A stretch of DNA of 64,000 bases from Bacillota bacterium (GCA_026627065.1 JAPNUO010000002.1:372001-436000), one strand, 5' to 3'. Positions 8,201 to 17,949 are shown, counted from the stretch's first letter. The notes: generated by a model not told the origin, from the sequence alone. Numbers and translations: made by a program.

Positions 8201-8958
8201 GCGCCTGGCGGCATGGTCTGGTCGCCGGCCTGGCGGGTCTCGCGGTGCTCAGCTTGATGGCTCCTGCAGCCATGGCCGCCAGCGTGACCTTGCCGAGCGT
8301 CAGCATCAATCCGGGGGCGAGTGCGGGCCCCAGTCAGACGATAGGGCTGTTGGCGCTTCTGACCCTCTTGGCTTTTATGCCGGCGTTGCTGCTCACCATG
8401 ACAGCCTTTACCCGCGTGATCACCGTGCTCTCCTTTCTGAGAAGCGCCTTGGGCCTGCAGCAGACCCCGCCCAATCAAGTGCTCATTGGGTTGGCCTTGT
8501 TTTTAACGTTCTTTATTATGGCCCCGACCCTGTCGGCCATTAACCACGCGGCCTTACAACCCTATTTACAAGGGCGGCTGACGCTGACGGCGGCCGGCGC
8601 CCGGGCGCTCGGGCCGCTCCGGCTGTTCATGTATCATCAAACCCGTCCCAGCGATCTTGCCCTGTTTTTGCGTTTGGACCATGTCAAGCCTCCGCACAGC
8701 CTGAAACAGGTGCCGACGGTGGCGCTCATTCCGGCGTTCATTATTTCCGAACTCAAAACGGCGTTTGAAATCGGCGTCTACATTTACATTCCCTTTGTGG
8801 TTATTGACATGGTGGTCTCGACCATCCTGATGTCCATGGGCATGATGATGGTGCCGCCCACGCTGATCTCGCTGCCGCTAAAATTGTTGCTGTTTGTCCT
8901 GGCCAATGGCTGGAGCTTGGTCGTCCAGTCGTTGGTGATGTCGTTTCACGGAGGCTAA
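8197..8958 (+). CDS. fliP: Flagellar export gate protein FliP
   Basis: FliP forms the core of the export gate in the membrane with FliQ and FliR. The 253-residue sequence starts with a cleavable signal peptide (residues 1-27, ending AMAAS), as in many FliP proteins. It then shows the conserved blocks TAFTRVITVLSFLRSALG, QTPPNQVLIGLALFLT and the C-terminal signature VPTVALIPAFIISELKTAF, and ends in MMMVPPTLISLPLKLLLF. It overlaps fliO by 4 bp and is followed at once by fliQ. Confidence 0.97.
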   Translation: MSAWRHGLVAGLAGLAVLSLMAPAAMAASVTLPSVSINPGASAGPSQTIGLLALLTLLAFMPALLLTMTAFTRVITVLSFLRSALGLQQTPPNQVLIGLALFLTFFIMAPTLSAINHAALQPYLQGRLTLTAAGARALGPLRLFMYHQTRPSDLALFLRLDHVKPPHSLKQVPTVALIPAFIISELKTAFEIGVYIYIPFVVIDMVVSTILMSMGMMMVPPTLISLPLKLLLFVLANGWSLVVQSLVMSFHGG

Positions 8959-8959
8959 G

Positions 8960-9232
8960 ATGTTTGATCAGGCGTTACAGTTAAGCCAATCGGCCATGAT
9001 TACCGCCGGCATCGTGCTGGTGCCGCTATTGGCCGCCGCCCTGATTGTCGGCTTGCTCGTCGGCATTTTTCAGGCCACCACCCAAATCCAGGAGATGACG
9101 CTGTCCTTCTTGCCGAAGGTGGCGGTAATCGGGGTCATTTTGTACTTGGCAGGTCCCTGGTTCCTGCGGGTGATGGTGTCCTTGATGCATCAGGATTTGG
9201 CGAATTTTTGGCAGGTCATCACCCTGCCGTGA
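8960..9232 (+). CDS. fliQ: Flagellar export gate protein FliQ
   Basis: The protein is 90 residues long with two membrane helices joined by the conserved loop FQATTQIQEMTLSFLPK. Length, loop motif and position between fliP and fliR are all diagnostic. A GGAGG lies within the end of fliP. Confidence 0.97.
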   Translation: MFDQALQLSQSAMITAGIVLVPLLAAALIVGLLVGIFQATTQIQEMTLSFLPKVAVIGVILYLAGPWFLRVMVSLMHQDLANFWQVITLP

Positions 9233-9281
9233 ATAGCCAACAAGCGGGAGCTCACAGAGTTCGGCAAGTGGGGCGATAGCG

Positions 9282-10067
9282 GTGACATTGGCGCTGGCCT
9301 TGACCTCGGCGACTGCCACGTTTTTCCTGGTGGCCGCGCGGGTCGCCGGGATGGCGGTGACGGCGCCCTTTTGGGGCTCGAGCTACATTCCCACCATGGT
9401 GCGCGTGGCGTTGGTCTTCTTTTTGGCCCTCATTCTGACTCCGGGGCTCCACGCCGCGTCGGCCATGACCACCGGGTTGTTGCTGCCGGTCGGCGTGGTG
9501 GTGCAGTTTCTGCTGGGGACGTTGATGGGGTTGATTCTGGCGGTCTTTCTGAGCGCCTTCGGCATGGCTGGCCAGATCATTACCTACCAGCTGGGCGTCG
9601 GCTTGGCCGTAGCCGCTGAACCCGGACTCTTGTCTGAAGGATCGTTTTTGTCCGAATGGCAAACGCTGTTGGCGACCTTGGTCTTCGTCATGGGCGGGGG
9701 GCCGGAACTTTTGGTGACGGCGCTCCACGCCAGTTTTCGCGCCATCTCCATCAACGCGCTGGTGGTGCCGGGGTCCTCGCTGGGCTTTGTCGTCGGCCTC
9801 TTTCAAACCGCGCTGGAAATTGCGCTCCTCATCGCGGCGCCGCTGGTCATGACCGGCCTCATCGTCAACTTAAGCGTGGGCGTGCTGTCTCGGGCGTTTC
9901 CGCAAATTAACGCGTACTTCTTTGCGCTGCCGATTAATTTTGGCTTAAGCTTGCTGCTCTTTGTGGCGATTTTGCCGCTGCTTTTTACGGTGATGCCCAC
10001 GATCTGGCAAGAGGCCTGGACGGATGTCAGCCGCTTGTTGGCGATTTGGGGAGGGCGCCACCCGTGA
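9282..10067 (+). CDS. fliR: Flagellar export gate protein FliR
   Basis: This is a 261-residue polytopic membrane protein of the FliR family. Conserved features are the early ARVAGMAVTAPFWG segment, the GMAGQIITYQLGVGLA block, and the PQINAYFFALPINFGLSL region near the C-terminus. It closes the FliP-FliQ-FliR gate. The GTG start at 9282 leaves 49 bp after fliQ. A ribosome site (GGGG, about 9270) is weak. The stop overlaps the likely flhB start by 4 bp (GTGA). Confidence 0.95.
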   Translation: MTLALALTSATATFFLVAARVAGMAVTAPFWGSSYIPTMVRVALVFFLALILTPGLHAASAMTTGLLLPVGVVVQFLLGTLMGLILAVFLSAFGMAGQIITYQLGVGLAVAAEPGLLSEGSFLSEWQTLLATLVFVMGGGPELLVTALHASFRAISINALVVPGSSLGFVVGLFQTALEIALLIAAPLVMTGLIVNLSVGVLSRAFPQINAYFFALPINFGLSLLLFVAILPLLFTVMPTIWQEAWTDVSRLLAIWGGRHP

Positions 10068-11158
10068 TTGCGGACGTCTTGATTCGACCCCCCCGTGTTT
10101 GGGCGATGGCGGAGCGGACGCAAGCCCCCACGCCCCGGCGCCGGCAGCGCGCGCGGGAGCAAGGCCAGGGGTGGTTTAGCCCCGATTTCCAGGCGGCATT
10201 GGCGCTGCTGGTGGCGGTCGTCATCTTGCGCTGGTACCTGCCCTATAGCGGACAGCAACTGGCATCGATGGAAGCGGCAATTTTGTCGCTGAGCACGGGA
10301 CCCGAGTTTTCGGTGACCTGGTACAGCGCTTTGGCGGTGGCTGCGCACGCACTGATTCGCGGGTTGCTTCCACTGGTGCTGCCGGTAGCCTTGGCGGGGG
10401 TGGTCGCCTCGGTCATGCAAAATGGGTTGCGCCTGAATGTCGCGCGGGTGACGCCCAACCTAGGGCGCATTGATCCCTTGTCGGGGCTGCAGCGGCTCTT
10501 TTCGACCCAAAGCTTGTGGCTGCTCGCCAAAGGCTTTCTGAAGATGGCCATCATTGGGGTGGCGGTCGGGGTGGCCGTGGCCGGCCAGCTGCGTACCTAC
10601 GCGGAACTCTTGATGATGCCGCTGGGCGCTGCCCTCAGCGAGTCGAAGTCGTTGCTCACCGGGGTGCTGCTTCGCGCGGCGGCGGCCTTCTTTTTGATAG
10701 GGGTGGTGGACGCTGCCTACCAGTACTACGTGTTTCAGCAAAGCTTGCGCATGTCCACCCAAGAGGTGCGCGATGAACTGAAGGAACTGGAGGGCGATCC
10801 CAAAATCCGGAACCGCCGCCGCCAGCTGCACCGCAAGCTGATTCAGACGGGATTAAAAGAGGTGAAAAATGCTTCCGTGGTCGTCACCAACCCGACACAC
10901 TATGCGGTCGCCCTGAAATGGGATGAGAAGGTGATGAACGCGCCCATCGTGGCGGCCAAGGGGGTGGACGAAATGGCGCTGGCCATCCGCGAACAGGCGT
11001 ATCAGCACTTGATTCCGGTGGTGGAAAATCCTCCGTTGGCCCAGTCGCTGTACTTAGTGCCCCTGGGCGCCCCCATTCGCGAAGAACATTACCAGGCCGT
11101 GGCCGAGATTTTGGCCTTCATTATCCGCCGCAAGCGCGGGGGGTGGCAGGCCCCATGA
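10064..11158 (+). CDS. flhB: Flagellar export switch protein FlhB
   Basis: FlhB is the substrate-specificity switch of the export apparatus. Four membrane helices occupy about residues 40-215, and the cytoplasmic domain holds the self-cleavage site NPTHYAVAL (about residue 270), intact. The family start (MAERTQAPTPRRRQRAREQGQ in the usual charged form) begins at ATG 10106, but a GTG at 10064 overlaps the fliR stop and has the better ribosome site (GGAGGG), so I give the longer form; the true start may be either. No MotA-type or FliR fusion is present. Confidence 0.93.
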   Translation: MIADVLIRPPRVWAMAERTQAPTPRRRQRAREQGQGWFSPDFQAALALLVAVVILRWYLPYSGQQLASMEAAILSLSTGPEFSVTWYSALAVAAHALIRGLLPLVLPVALAGVVASVMQNGLRLNVARVTPNLGRIDPLSGLQRLFSTQSLWLLAKGFLKMAIIGVAVGVAVAGQLRTYAELLMMPLGAALSESKSLLTGVLLRAAAAFFLIGVVDAAYQYYVFQQSLRMSTQEVRDELKELEGDPKIRNRRRQLHRKLIQTGLKEVKNASVVVTNPTHYAVALKWDEKVMNAPIVAAKGVDEMALAIREQAYQHLIPVVENPPLAQSLYLVPLGAPIREEHYQAVAEILAFIIRRKRGGWQAP

Positions 11159-13191
11159 CCGTGCGTGCGCTTCTGCGTGAAGGATTTGTGCCCGTGGCCG
11201 CCATCATCGCGGTGCTGATGCTCGTGATTCCGGTGCCGCCGTGGGTGCTGGACTTCTTTCTCCTGGTCAACATTGCGCTCTCCGTGACCGTTCTGGTGAG
11301 CACCATGTTCATCGATCAAGTGCTGGATTTGTCGGTCTTTCCGTCTTTGCTGCTCTTGACCACGCTGTTTCGGCTGGCCCTGGAAGTGACCGCCACGCGT
11401 CTCATCCTATTGGAGGGCGATCCCGGGGCGGTGATCGAAACTTTTGGACGCCTTGTGGTGGGCAATAACGTGGTGGTGGGGATTATCATCTTCATCATCC
11501 TGATTGTGATTCAGTTTCTTGTCATTACCCGGGGCGCCGAACGCGTGTCGGAAGTGGCGGCGCGCTTTACGCTGGATGCCATGCCAGGCAAGCAGATGGC
11601 GGTGGATGCGGAGCTGAACGCCGGGCTCATCAAAGAGGACGAGGCGCGCCGCCGTCGGCAGGACATTGAGCGGGAAGCGGACTTCTACGGCGCCATGGAC
11701 GGGGCCTCGAAATTTGTGCGCGGAGACGCGATTGCCGGCATCGTGATTGTCCTCATCAACATCGTAGGCGGCCTCATCATCGGCTTGGTGGAACGGCACA
11801 TGAGCCTCGGCGCGGCGGCGAGCACCTATACCATTCTCACGGTCGGCGAGGGGCTGACGACGCAAATTCCGGCACTCTTGCTCTCTACTTCCACGGGGAT
11901 CCTGGTGACGCGCTCGGGGGCCACCGGGAGTACCTTAAACCGCGATGTGCTCTCGCAGCTGACAGCGCTGCCGCGGGTTCTTTACATTGTGGCCGTGGTG
12001 CTTGGGCTCCTGGCCATCCTGGGCATTCCTCCGCTGATTCCCTTGCTGCTGGGCGGCGCCGCCTTTTACCTGGCTTGGCGATTAGATCAAGCCCAAAAGA
12101 AGGAAAAAGTCGCGCTGGAAGAGAAGAAGCGTGTCGAACAGGAGAATCAGAAAAATCGACCGGAGTCGGCACTGAGTTTAATTGGCAGCGATCCGATTGA
12201 ACTTGAGGTGGGGGTAGGCTTGGTGCCCTTGGTAGGGGGGCAGGCGGGCCGCGACTTGCGCGACCGGATTGCCGCCTTAAGACGGCAAATTACCGCGGAA
12301 TTGGGGCTGGTGGTGCCGCCCATCCGCGTGCGCGACAATTTGGAGCTGGGACTGAACCAATACCGCATTCGCATTCGCGGCGCCGAAGTGGCGTTGGCGG
12401 AAGTGCGCCCGGATCGGTTTCTCGCCATGGGGGGCGGCGATTTGGGGATTGAAAGCGCGGTGCCCACGCAAGATCCCGTGTTTGGCGTCCCCGCGTTTTG
12501 GATTCGCGAGGATTCGCGTCAGCGCGCGGAAATGGCAGGAGCCACGGTCATTGATCCCGGCTCCGTGATGGTGACGCATCTGGCGGAAATCATTCGCCGC
12601 CACGCGTGGGAGATCATGGGCCGGCAAGATGTGAAGCTCTTGATTGACCATGTGCGCACCACCCATCCCGTGGTCGTGCAGGAGCTCATTCCCGACTTGC
12701 TCAGTCTCGGCGAAGTGCAGCGCGTCTTGTCGAATCTCCTCCGCGAGCGGGTGTCCATTCGCGATTTGCCCACCATTTTGGAAGCCTTGGCCGACCGCGC
12801 GCGCACCACGCACGACATTGACGTCCTGACGGAAGCGGCGCGCCAAGCGGTGGGCCGCCAAATCACCCGTCGTTTGATGCGGGACGGGGTGTTGCATGCG
12901 CTGGTGCTGTCGCCGGAGGTTGAGGCGGAAATTCGCAGTGCCATTGAGCACACCGACCAGGGCAATTACTTAAACCTCGACCCGGCCAAAGCGCAGCGGC
13001 TGTTCCAGAGCATCCGCGACTCCCTGAAAAACCTGCCGGACGGGGCGCCTCCCACCATTATCACGTCGCCTGTGATTCGCCTGTACCTGAAACGGCTGAC
13101 CGAACGCATGTGGCGGGACATGGCGGTGCTGTCCTATGCCGAATTGGCGAGTGACATTGCAGTCAAGACGGTGGGGGTGGTGTCGATATGA
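11155..13191 (+). CDS. flhA: Flagellar export protein FlhA
   Basis: FlhA is the large nonameric ring that receives export substrates and couples export to ion flow. From ATG 11155 (overlapping the flhB stop as ATGA) it has 678 residues: eight membrane helices to about residue 310 and a cytoplasmic domain to the end. The FHIPEP signature ERVSEVAARFTLDAMPGKQM is well kept (about residue 130), followed by an RRRRQDIEREADFYGAMDGASKF-type loop. An acidic/basic linker (KKEKVALEEKKRVEQENQ) joins the two halves. Confidence 0.97.
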   Translation: MTVRALLREGFVPVAAIIAVLMLVIPVPPWVLDFFLLVNIALSVTVLVSTMFIDQVLDLSVFPSLLLLTTLFRLALEVTATRLILLEGDPGAVIETFGRLVVGNNVVVGIIIFIILIVIQFLVITRGAERVSEVAARFTLDAMPGKQMAVDAELNAGLIKEDEARRRRQDIEREADFYGAMDGASKFVRGDAIAGIVIVLINIVGGLIIGLVERHMSLGAAASTYTILTVGEGLTTQIPALLLSTSTGILVTRSGATGSTLNRDVLSQLTALPRVLYIVAVVLGLLAILGIPPLIPLLLGGAAFYLAWRLDQAQKKEKVALEEKKRVEQENQKNRPESALSLIGSDPIELEVGVGLVPLVGGQAGRDLRDRIAALRRQITAELGLVVPPIRVRDNLELGLNQYRIRIRGAEVALAEVRPDRFLAMGGGDLGIESAVPTQDPVFGVPAFWIREDSRQRAEMAGATVIDPGSVMVTHLAEIIRRHAWEIMGRQDVKLLIDHVRTTHPVVVQELIPDLLSLGEVQRVLSNLLRERVSIRDLPTILEALADRARTTHDIDVLTEAARQAVGRQITRRLMRDGVLHALVLSPEVEAEIRSAIEHTDQGNYLNLDPAKAQRLFQSIRDSLKNLPDGAPPTIITSPVIRLYLKRLTERMWRDMAVLSYAELASDIAVKTVGVVSI

Positions 13192-14315
13192 TGGTCAAGC
13201 GCTTTACCGGTCGCACTGCTGAAGAAGCCTTAGCGCGGGCCAAGTGGGAACTCGGCGACGATGCCATTATTTTGTCCTCGGGGAAGGCCCGCGAACGCTG
13301 GTGGAAATTTTGGGAAAGCGGGTTTCAGGTGCTGGTGGCGACCGACTATGTCCGCCGGGCACCGGCAGCGCCGACCCGCGAGCCAGCGCCTCCCTCGCCC
13401 GAGCCTCCAGCGGCCCCTCCGCGGGAACAGCCTGCGGCAGCGGCGCCGGCGGCCGCGGTCGACCACGACGAGCGGTGGGGACAGGTGATTCACCTGCTGG
13501 AAGGGCTGGGAAAGCGGCTGGATCGCATGGAGGGCGAGCAGGACGAGGCAGTGGTGGAAGGCCGCGAATGGTTGATGCAGCGCGGATTTAACGAGCTATG
13601 GGCGCGCAAGCTGGCATCCTCAGCGCAGAAGTACCGCGAGGAGGAAGCGCCCGAGATGCCCATTCGCCAGGCGATTCGCCAGGCCCTGGTCGAATTGCTG
13701 CGCCCGCCTCAGCCGATAGCCTTGGCGGAACCGGCCACCGTGCTCTTCATCGGACCCACCGGTTCGGGCAAGACTACCACCATTGCCAAGTTGGCGGCCT
13801 ATTGCCACTTGGAACGGCAGAAGTCGGTGCTGCTCATTTCTACGGACACCTTTCGCGTGGCCGCCGCCGAGCAGCTCAAAACCTATGCCGACATCATCGG
13901 CGTGCCGTTTCGCGTGGCGCTGAGGCCTCAGGAGATTCCTGAGATCCTCAAGGAACGTTGTTACGACGTAGTGCTGATCGATACCGCAGGGCATAGCTTC
14001 AATCACGCCCTGTACATGGCGGAACTCCGGACCATTGCCGAGCTGTCGGGGGCCAACGATGTCGAGCTGGTCTTGCCGGCCACCATGGAACCGGAGTTGT
14101 TGATGGAAACCGCGTTGAAGTTTGGCGACGGATTGCATCCCAAAATTTGCGCCACCAAAGTGGATGAAGTGCGCTATCCCGGGGCTATCCTGAGCGCGGT
14201 GCTGACCCTAGGCTGGCCTTTGTCGTACATGACCGACGGCCAGAACGTGCCTGACGACATCCAGGTGGCTTTTCCGGAATCTCTGGTCAACCTCTTGGAG
14301 GGGGGGACAGCCTAA
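13188..14315 (+). CDS. flhF: Flagellar SRP-like GTPase FlhF
   Basis: FlhF is the SRP-type GTPase that governs flagellar placement and number. The 375-residue protein has the N-terminal B-domain (MVKRFTGRTAEEALARAK), a Pro/Ala-rich low-complexity linker (about residues 60-92), a helical N-domain, and a G-domain with the P-loop GPTGSGKTTT (about 189) and STDTFRVAAAEQLKTYA. Two motifs depart from the family norm: DTAGHS (residues 265-270) where DTAGR[S/N] is expected, and TKVDE for TKLDE. It overlaps flhA by 4 bp and flhG by 1 bp. Confidence 0.92.
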   Translation: MMVKRFTGRTAEEALARAKWELGDDAIILSSGKARERWWKFWESGFQVLVATDYVRRAPAAPTREPAPPSPEPPAAPPREQPAAAAPAAAVDHDERWGQVIHLLEGLGKRLDRMEGEQDEAVVEGREWLMQRGFNELWARKLASSAQKYREEEAPEMPIRQAIRQALVELLRPPQPIALAEPATVLFIGPTGSGKTTTIAKLAAYCHLERQKSVLLISTDTFRVAAAEQLKTYADIIGVPFRVALRPQEIPEILKERCYDVVLIDTAGHSFNHALYMAELRTIAELSGANDVELVLPATMEPELLMETALKFGDGLHPKICATKVDEVRYPGAILSAVLTLGWPLSYMTDGQNVPDDIQVAFPESLVNLLEGGTA

Positions 14316-15226
14316 TGGCAAATCAGGGCGATGCGCTGCGCCACTGGGTGCGCGCGAAAGCCGACGCCGCGACGCGCGAAGTGCTTCACCAGCGGCTTGC
14401 CGGAACGCGCGTCATGGCCGTGACGTCCGGAAAGGGCGGGGTCGGCAAATCCAGCCTGGTCTTGAATTTAGCCTTGGCGCTGGCGGAGCGTCGGCAGCGC
14501 GTAGTTATTCTCGACGCAGATTTGGGTTTGGCCAATATCAATATTATGCTAGGTTATGAACCCGTTTACACGCTGTGGGATGTGGTGGAGAGGCGCATTT
14601 CGCTCAAGGAGATTGTGGAGGAGGGTCCCCACGGGATCCACATCATTCCCGGCGGATCCGGAATTACGGAGCTGGCGCGCCTGGATGCGGTAGAAATTCA
14701 TCACATCATTGATGCGTTTCAAGAGCTGGAAGGCGACTACGACTGGCTCTTAATTGACACCGGCGCCGGTATTGCGGACAGCGTGCTGGCCTTTGTGCTG
14801 GCGGCCGACGAGGCGCTGGTGGTCACGAATCCCGAACCCACGGCGCTGGCCGATGCCTACGGCCTCATCAAGGCGGTGTGGGAGCAAGACGGAAAGGTGG
14901 CGCTCAAGCTGGTGGTCAATCGCGCAGCAACGCGGGATCAAGGAACACGGCTCGGCACTCGCTTGGCCGATTTGGCGCAAAAGGCCTTGGGGCAGCCGGT
15001 GGAGTTTTTAGGTCAGGTGACCGAGGATCTGGTCGTCGCGCGGGCGGTCATCAAGCAGGAGCCGTTTTTGACAGCGTATCCCCATAGCGATGCGGCTTAT
15101 GACGTCAAGTCGTTGGCTGATCGGCTGCTGGATCGCGTGCCGCCTCCCCGCCGGGGCGGATGGGGGGCCTTTATTCGCCGGCTGGTCGAGAAGTGGCCGC
15201 GCGACGTGAGCCCGGATCCGCTGTAA
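14315..15226 (+). CDS. flhG: MinD-like ATPase FlhG (FleN/YlxH)
   Basis: This 303-residue ParA/MinD-family ATPase limits flagellar number and stimulates FlhF. The deviant Walker A KGGVGKSS lies at residues 40-47, Walker A-prime in LDADLGLANINIMLG, and Walker B in WLLIDTGAGI. The extreme N-terminus NQGDALR resembles the DQAxxLR helix with which FlhG activates the FlhF GTPase. A basic/aromatic C-terminal tail (RRGGWGAFIRRLVEKWPR) is a likely membrane-targeting helix. Translation is coupled to flhF (stop and start share 14315). Confidence 0.93.
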   Translation: MANQGDALRHWVRAKADAATREVLHQRLAGTRVMAVTSGKGGVGKSSLVLNLALALAERRQRVVILDADLGLANINIMLGYEPVYTLWDVVERRISLKEIVEEGPHGIHIIPGGSGITELARLDAVEIHHIIDAFQELEGDYDWLLIDTGAGIADSVLAFVLAADEALVVTNPEPTALADAYGLIKAVWEQDGKVALKLVVNRAATRDQGTRLGTRLADLAQKALGQPVEFLGQVTEDLVVARAVIKQEPFLTAYPHSDAAYDVKSLADRLLDRVPPPRRGGWGAFIRRLVEKWPRDVSPDPL

Positions 15227-15259
15227 TTCGGGCGACAGCAATGGAAGGGGGGATCTTGC

Positions 15260-15985
15260 GTGGATGCGCTCTATATCGGAGCATCGGGCATGCTCGCGCA
15301 GAACCAGGCGCTGAGCTTGATTGCCGATAACCTGGCGAACAGCCAGTCTCCAGGGTATCTTGCCGAAGTCGGCACGTTTGTGGCGTTTCCCAATGGCACC
15401 GTGGAGCGGACGGGGCCGGTGCCTGGCATTTTGGGGCAAAGTGCGGCAGGCGTGGCGTTGGTGTCGGGGTTGAATACCGGTGCGAGCGACATTGAACCCA
15501 CCCAAAATCCGCTCGACTTGGCCATTAACGGCCCCGGGTTTTTTGTGGTGCGCACGGCGACGGGCCTCGCCTACACGCGCGACGGCCAGTTTTCCCTCGA
15601 CGCCAAGGGCAACCTGGTGACGAGCCGCGGCGATTTTGTGCTCGATCAAGCCGGCAAGCCCATTCAGCTCAATCCGGATTTGCCCGTCAGCGTCAATAGC
15701 CAGGGCGTCGTCAGCCAAAACGGCAAAGTGGTGGCCACACTGGCGCTGACCAACCTGTCCGGCGCTAATCTGCAGGCGATTGGCGACAATTTATATCAGG
15801 GCGGCGCGCGGCTCCCCTTTACCGGCCAAGTGGAGCAGTCGGCGCTGAATACCTCCAATGTCAATCTGCCGGAGGCGATGGTGCAGCTCATTGACGCACA
15901 GTCGCGGTATCAATCGCTGACCGATCTGGTCAACGAGGAAAGCAAGCGCCTCTCCACGGCAGCGACCTTAGGCATGCTCACCTAG
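15260..15985 (+). CDS. flhO: Flagellar hook-basal body rod protein, FlhO/FlgF-like
   Basis: A 241-residue rod-type protein. The N-terminal rod domain (ALYIGASGMLAQNQALSLIADNLANSQSPGY, in part) carries the ANxxNxxTPGY-type signature, and the C-terminal domain (ALNTSNVNLPEAMVQLIDAQSRYQ) is the standard FlgF/FlgG ending. GTG start with a GGAAGGGGGG site. In Bacillus the pair flhO-flhP encodes distal rod proteins; the two-gene arrangement here matches that. FlgF is an equally fair name. Confidence 0.88.
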   Translation: MDALYIGASGMLAQNQALSLIADNLANSQSPGYLAEVGTFVAFPNGTVERTGPVPGILGQSAAGVALVSGLNTGASDIEPTQNPLDLAINGPGFFVVRTATGLAYTRDGQFSLDAKGNLVTSRGDFVLDQAGKPIQLNPDLPVSVNSQGVVSQNGKVVATLALTNLSGANLQAIGDNLYQGGARLPFTGQVEQSALNTSNVNLPEAMVQLIDAQSRYQSLTDLVNEESKRLSTAATLGMLT

Positions 15986-16003
15986 AGAAAGAAAGGATGT
16001 GCC

Positions 16004-16774
16004 ATGTTTTCGGTTTTAGGAATTGGCGCGAGTGGCTTGACCACGGAAAGCGATGTCTTGAACGTGATTGCGGCGAATATTGCCAATGTGAATACGCCGG
16101 GTTACGGAAGCCAGGAGCCCCAGGTAGCCAGCGGGGCGTCCACGACCGTCCGTCCGGCCGGCGCCAGCTTGCTGGGGCAGACGCTGAACGGCCCCTTGAG
16201 CGTGAATGCCGGCGCCGTGCTGGCGGGCAACGTGCCGGAATTTTCGTCCACGGTAGAACCCACTCAAAGCGCCACCAATTTGGCTATTCAGGGGAACGGC
16301 TTCTTCATTGTTTCCACACCCAATGGGCTAGCCTTCACCCGCGCCGGGCTGTTTGAGCTGGATGCGAACGGGGAGCTGGTTCTGCCCAATGGCGCGAAAT
16401 TGTATCCCCCGGTTTACCTGCCGTTGGGGGAAAACTTTCGCATTTCGGCCACGGGCGTCGTAACGGCTTCCGGGCCCACCGGCAGCAAGGTGGTGGGACA
16501 AATCAAGCTCGCGATGATTCCCAACCCTGCGGGATTGGTTTCGCTGGGCAACAACTTATACGGGCTGACGGCCAACTCGGGGACGCCGCAAGTGGTCAAC
16601 CCCGGCCAGAATGGCAGCGGCCTCTTGCAAGCGTCGGCGGTGAATCAAAGCGGCGTCAGCCTAGCTGAAAGCCTGGTGAATTTAATCCAGGCGGAAACCG
16701 CCTACAGCGCCAACGCCAAGGTCATTGCCGTCGACCAGCAAGTCATCCAATCGACGACGAACCTTCAGGTGTGA
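16004..16774 (+). CDS. flhP: Flagellar hook-basal body rod protein, FlhP/FlgG-like
   Basis: This 256-residue protein is a paralogue of the preceding gene: N-terminal [29 protein letters not shown], a central variable beta domain, and C-terminal [24 protein letters not shown]. It should polymerise as part of the distal rod outside the membrane. A GAAAGGA site precedes ATG 16004. Its last 32 bp overlap the 3-prime end of the convergent transglycosylase gene. Confidence 0.88.
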   Translation: MFSVLGIGASGLTTESDVLNVIAANIANVNTPGYGSQEPQVASGASTTVRPAGASLLGQTLNGPLSVNAGAVLAGNVPEFSSTVEPTQSATNLAIQGNGFFIVSTPNGLAFTRAGLFELDANGELVLPNGAKLYPPVYLPLGENFRISATGVVTASGPTGSKVVGQIKLAMIPNPAGLVSLGNNLYGLTANSGTPQVVNPGQNGSGLLQASAVNQSGVSLAESLVNLIQAETAYSANAKVIAVDQQVIQSTTNLQV

Positions 16775-17318
16775 CGCGCTCGGCGGCATACGCCTGATAT
16801 TGGCTGAGGACGTCTTTAACGTACTGCTGGGTTTGGGCATACGGCGGAACGCCGCCATAGGCCTCCACGGCTCCCGGCCCTGCGTTGTAAGCGGCGAGCG
16901 CCAGGGAGAGATTGTGTCCAAATTCGTTGAGGAGCGTTTTCAAGTATTCCGCGCCGCCCAGGGCATTCTGAAGCACGTTGTCCGGGTTGACCCCCAGGGC
17001 CGCCGCCGTCTCCGGCATGAGCTGCATGAGGCCGATAGCGCCTGCGGAACTGACCGCGTTGGGATCGAACCCCGATTCTACCGAAGCCACGGCGGCGAGG
17101 AGGGCCGGCGAGAGGCCGGTGGCTGCCGCGGCTTGGCGGATGGCGTCCTGAACGCTCGTCGTCGCCGGTGCCGCCGTGCTCGTGCCAGCTGTTTTCGACG
17201 CCAGGGCGGCGGAAAAGGCGGTGAACGCCTCAGGACTCGGAGTGGACGCAGATCCGGCCAAAGGTGCCAACAGTTCTTCCAGAATGAGGTTTAACGCCCA
17301 AAGGAGGTAGGATTCCAT
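16743..17318 (-). CDS. Soluble lytic transglycosylase (SLT domain), flagellar cluster
   Basis: The protein has 191 residues from ATG 17318 (GGGAGGC site upstream; the ATG at 17336 lacks one). The C-terminal half is a goose-lysozyme-like SLT domain: [31 protein letters not shown] holds the catalytic Glu and the GLMQ motif, and [16 protein letters not shown] is the second signature. The N-terminal half is a short helix plus a Ser/Ala/Thr-rich linker, with no clear signal peptide. It may open peptidoglycan for the rod, and could be exported by the flagellar apparatus itself; that is inference from position. It is on the strand opposite its neighbours and overlaps flhP at the 3-prime end. Confidence 0.87.
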   Translation of the reverse strand: MESYLLWALNLILEELLAPLAGSASTPSPEAFTAFSAALASKTAGTSTAAPATTSVQDAIRQAAAATGLSPALLAAVASVESGFDPNAVSSAGAIGLMQLMPETAAALGVNPDNVLQNALGGAEYLKTLLNEFGHNLSLALAAYNAGPGAVEAYGGVPPYAQTQQYVKDVLSQYQAYAAERVTPEGSSSIG

Positions 17319-17407
17319 CGATCTGTCGCCTCCCACCCTAGTGTAGTCGATGGCGGGCTCTGGCTCTACTTCTGGCGCGATATTTCTGCTAAAAGAGGGG
17401 ACTCCGT

Positions 17408-17884
17408 TTGAAAAAGATTGTGGTGTATCTCGTCGTGTTTATTGTGGGGTTAGCTGCCGGAGCCGCCGGCATTGTCTTTTTAGAGCCGTCGCTGTTAAGC
17501 CATACGCCGCCGCCCATTGTCGAGGCAGTGCCGTTCAATCCGAAAACAGCGGTCTCGGTGACGGAAAGTGACATTCAGAGCAATTTGGCCGGGGTGGGCC
17601 ACTACGTCAGCTTTGATCTGGAATTCGAGGTGATGCCCCAAGCGTTGACGGCGGCAGGCGGTTCGGTCGCGGGGGCCGCCGGGGGATCCGGCACCGGCTC
17701 GGCGGAGCTGGATGCCAAAATTCGCAATCAGCTCATCGCGCTGGCGCGGTCGACGACTTATAGCCAACTCACCAGTTCAGGGGGGCTAACGGTCTTTAAG
17801 GATGAGGTGTCGGAGATTCTGCAATCCATTTTTGGTCCGGGAACCGTGGGCAACATTTACTTTTCCGATCTCCTGACGCAGTAG
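17408..17884 (+). CDS. fliL: Flagellar basal body-associated protein FliL
   Basis: This 158-residue protein has a single N-terminal membrane helix (about residues 5-27) and a FliL-type external domain ([27 protein letters not shown] in part; C-terminal [17 protein letters not shown]). FliL surrounds the stator and supports torque. The TTG start at 17408 is preceded by GAGGGGAC; no ATG lies nearby in frame. A Gly/Ser/Ala-rich insert at about residues 82-100 is unusual but harmless-looking. It is followed by fliM. Confidence 0.85.
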   Translation: MKKIVVYLVVFIVGLAAGAAGIVFLEPSLLSHTPPPIVEAVPFNPKTAVSVTESDIQSNLAGVGHYVSFDLEFEVMPQALTAAGGSVAGAAGGSGTGSAELDAKIRNQLIALARSTTYSQLTSSGGLTVFKDEVSEILQSIFGPGTVGNIYFSDLLTQ

Positions 17885-17949
17885 GGCAGGAAATCTTCCC
17901 GGAGAAGCCGAATATTGTCGAAAAATGGATGAGGTGGTGAGGCAGTGCC

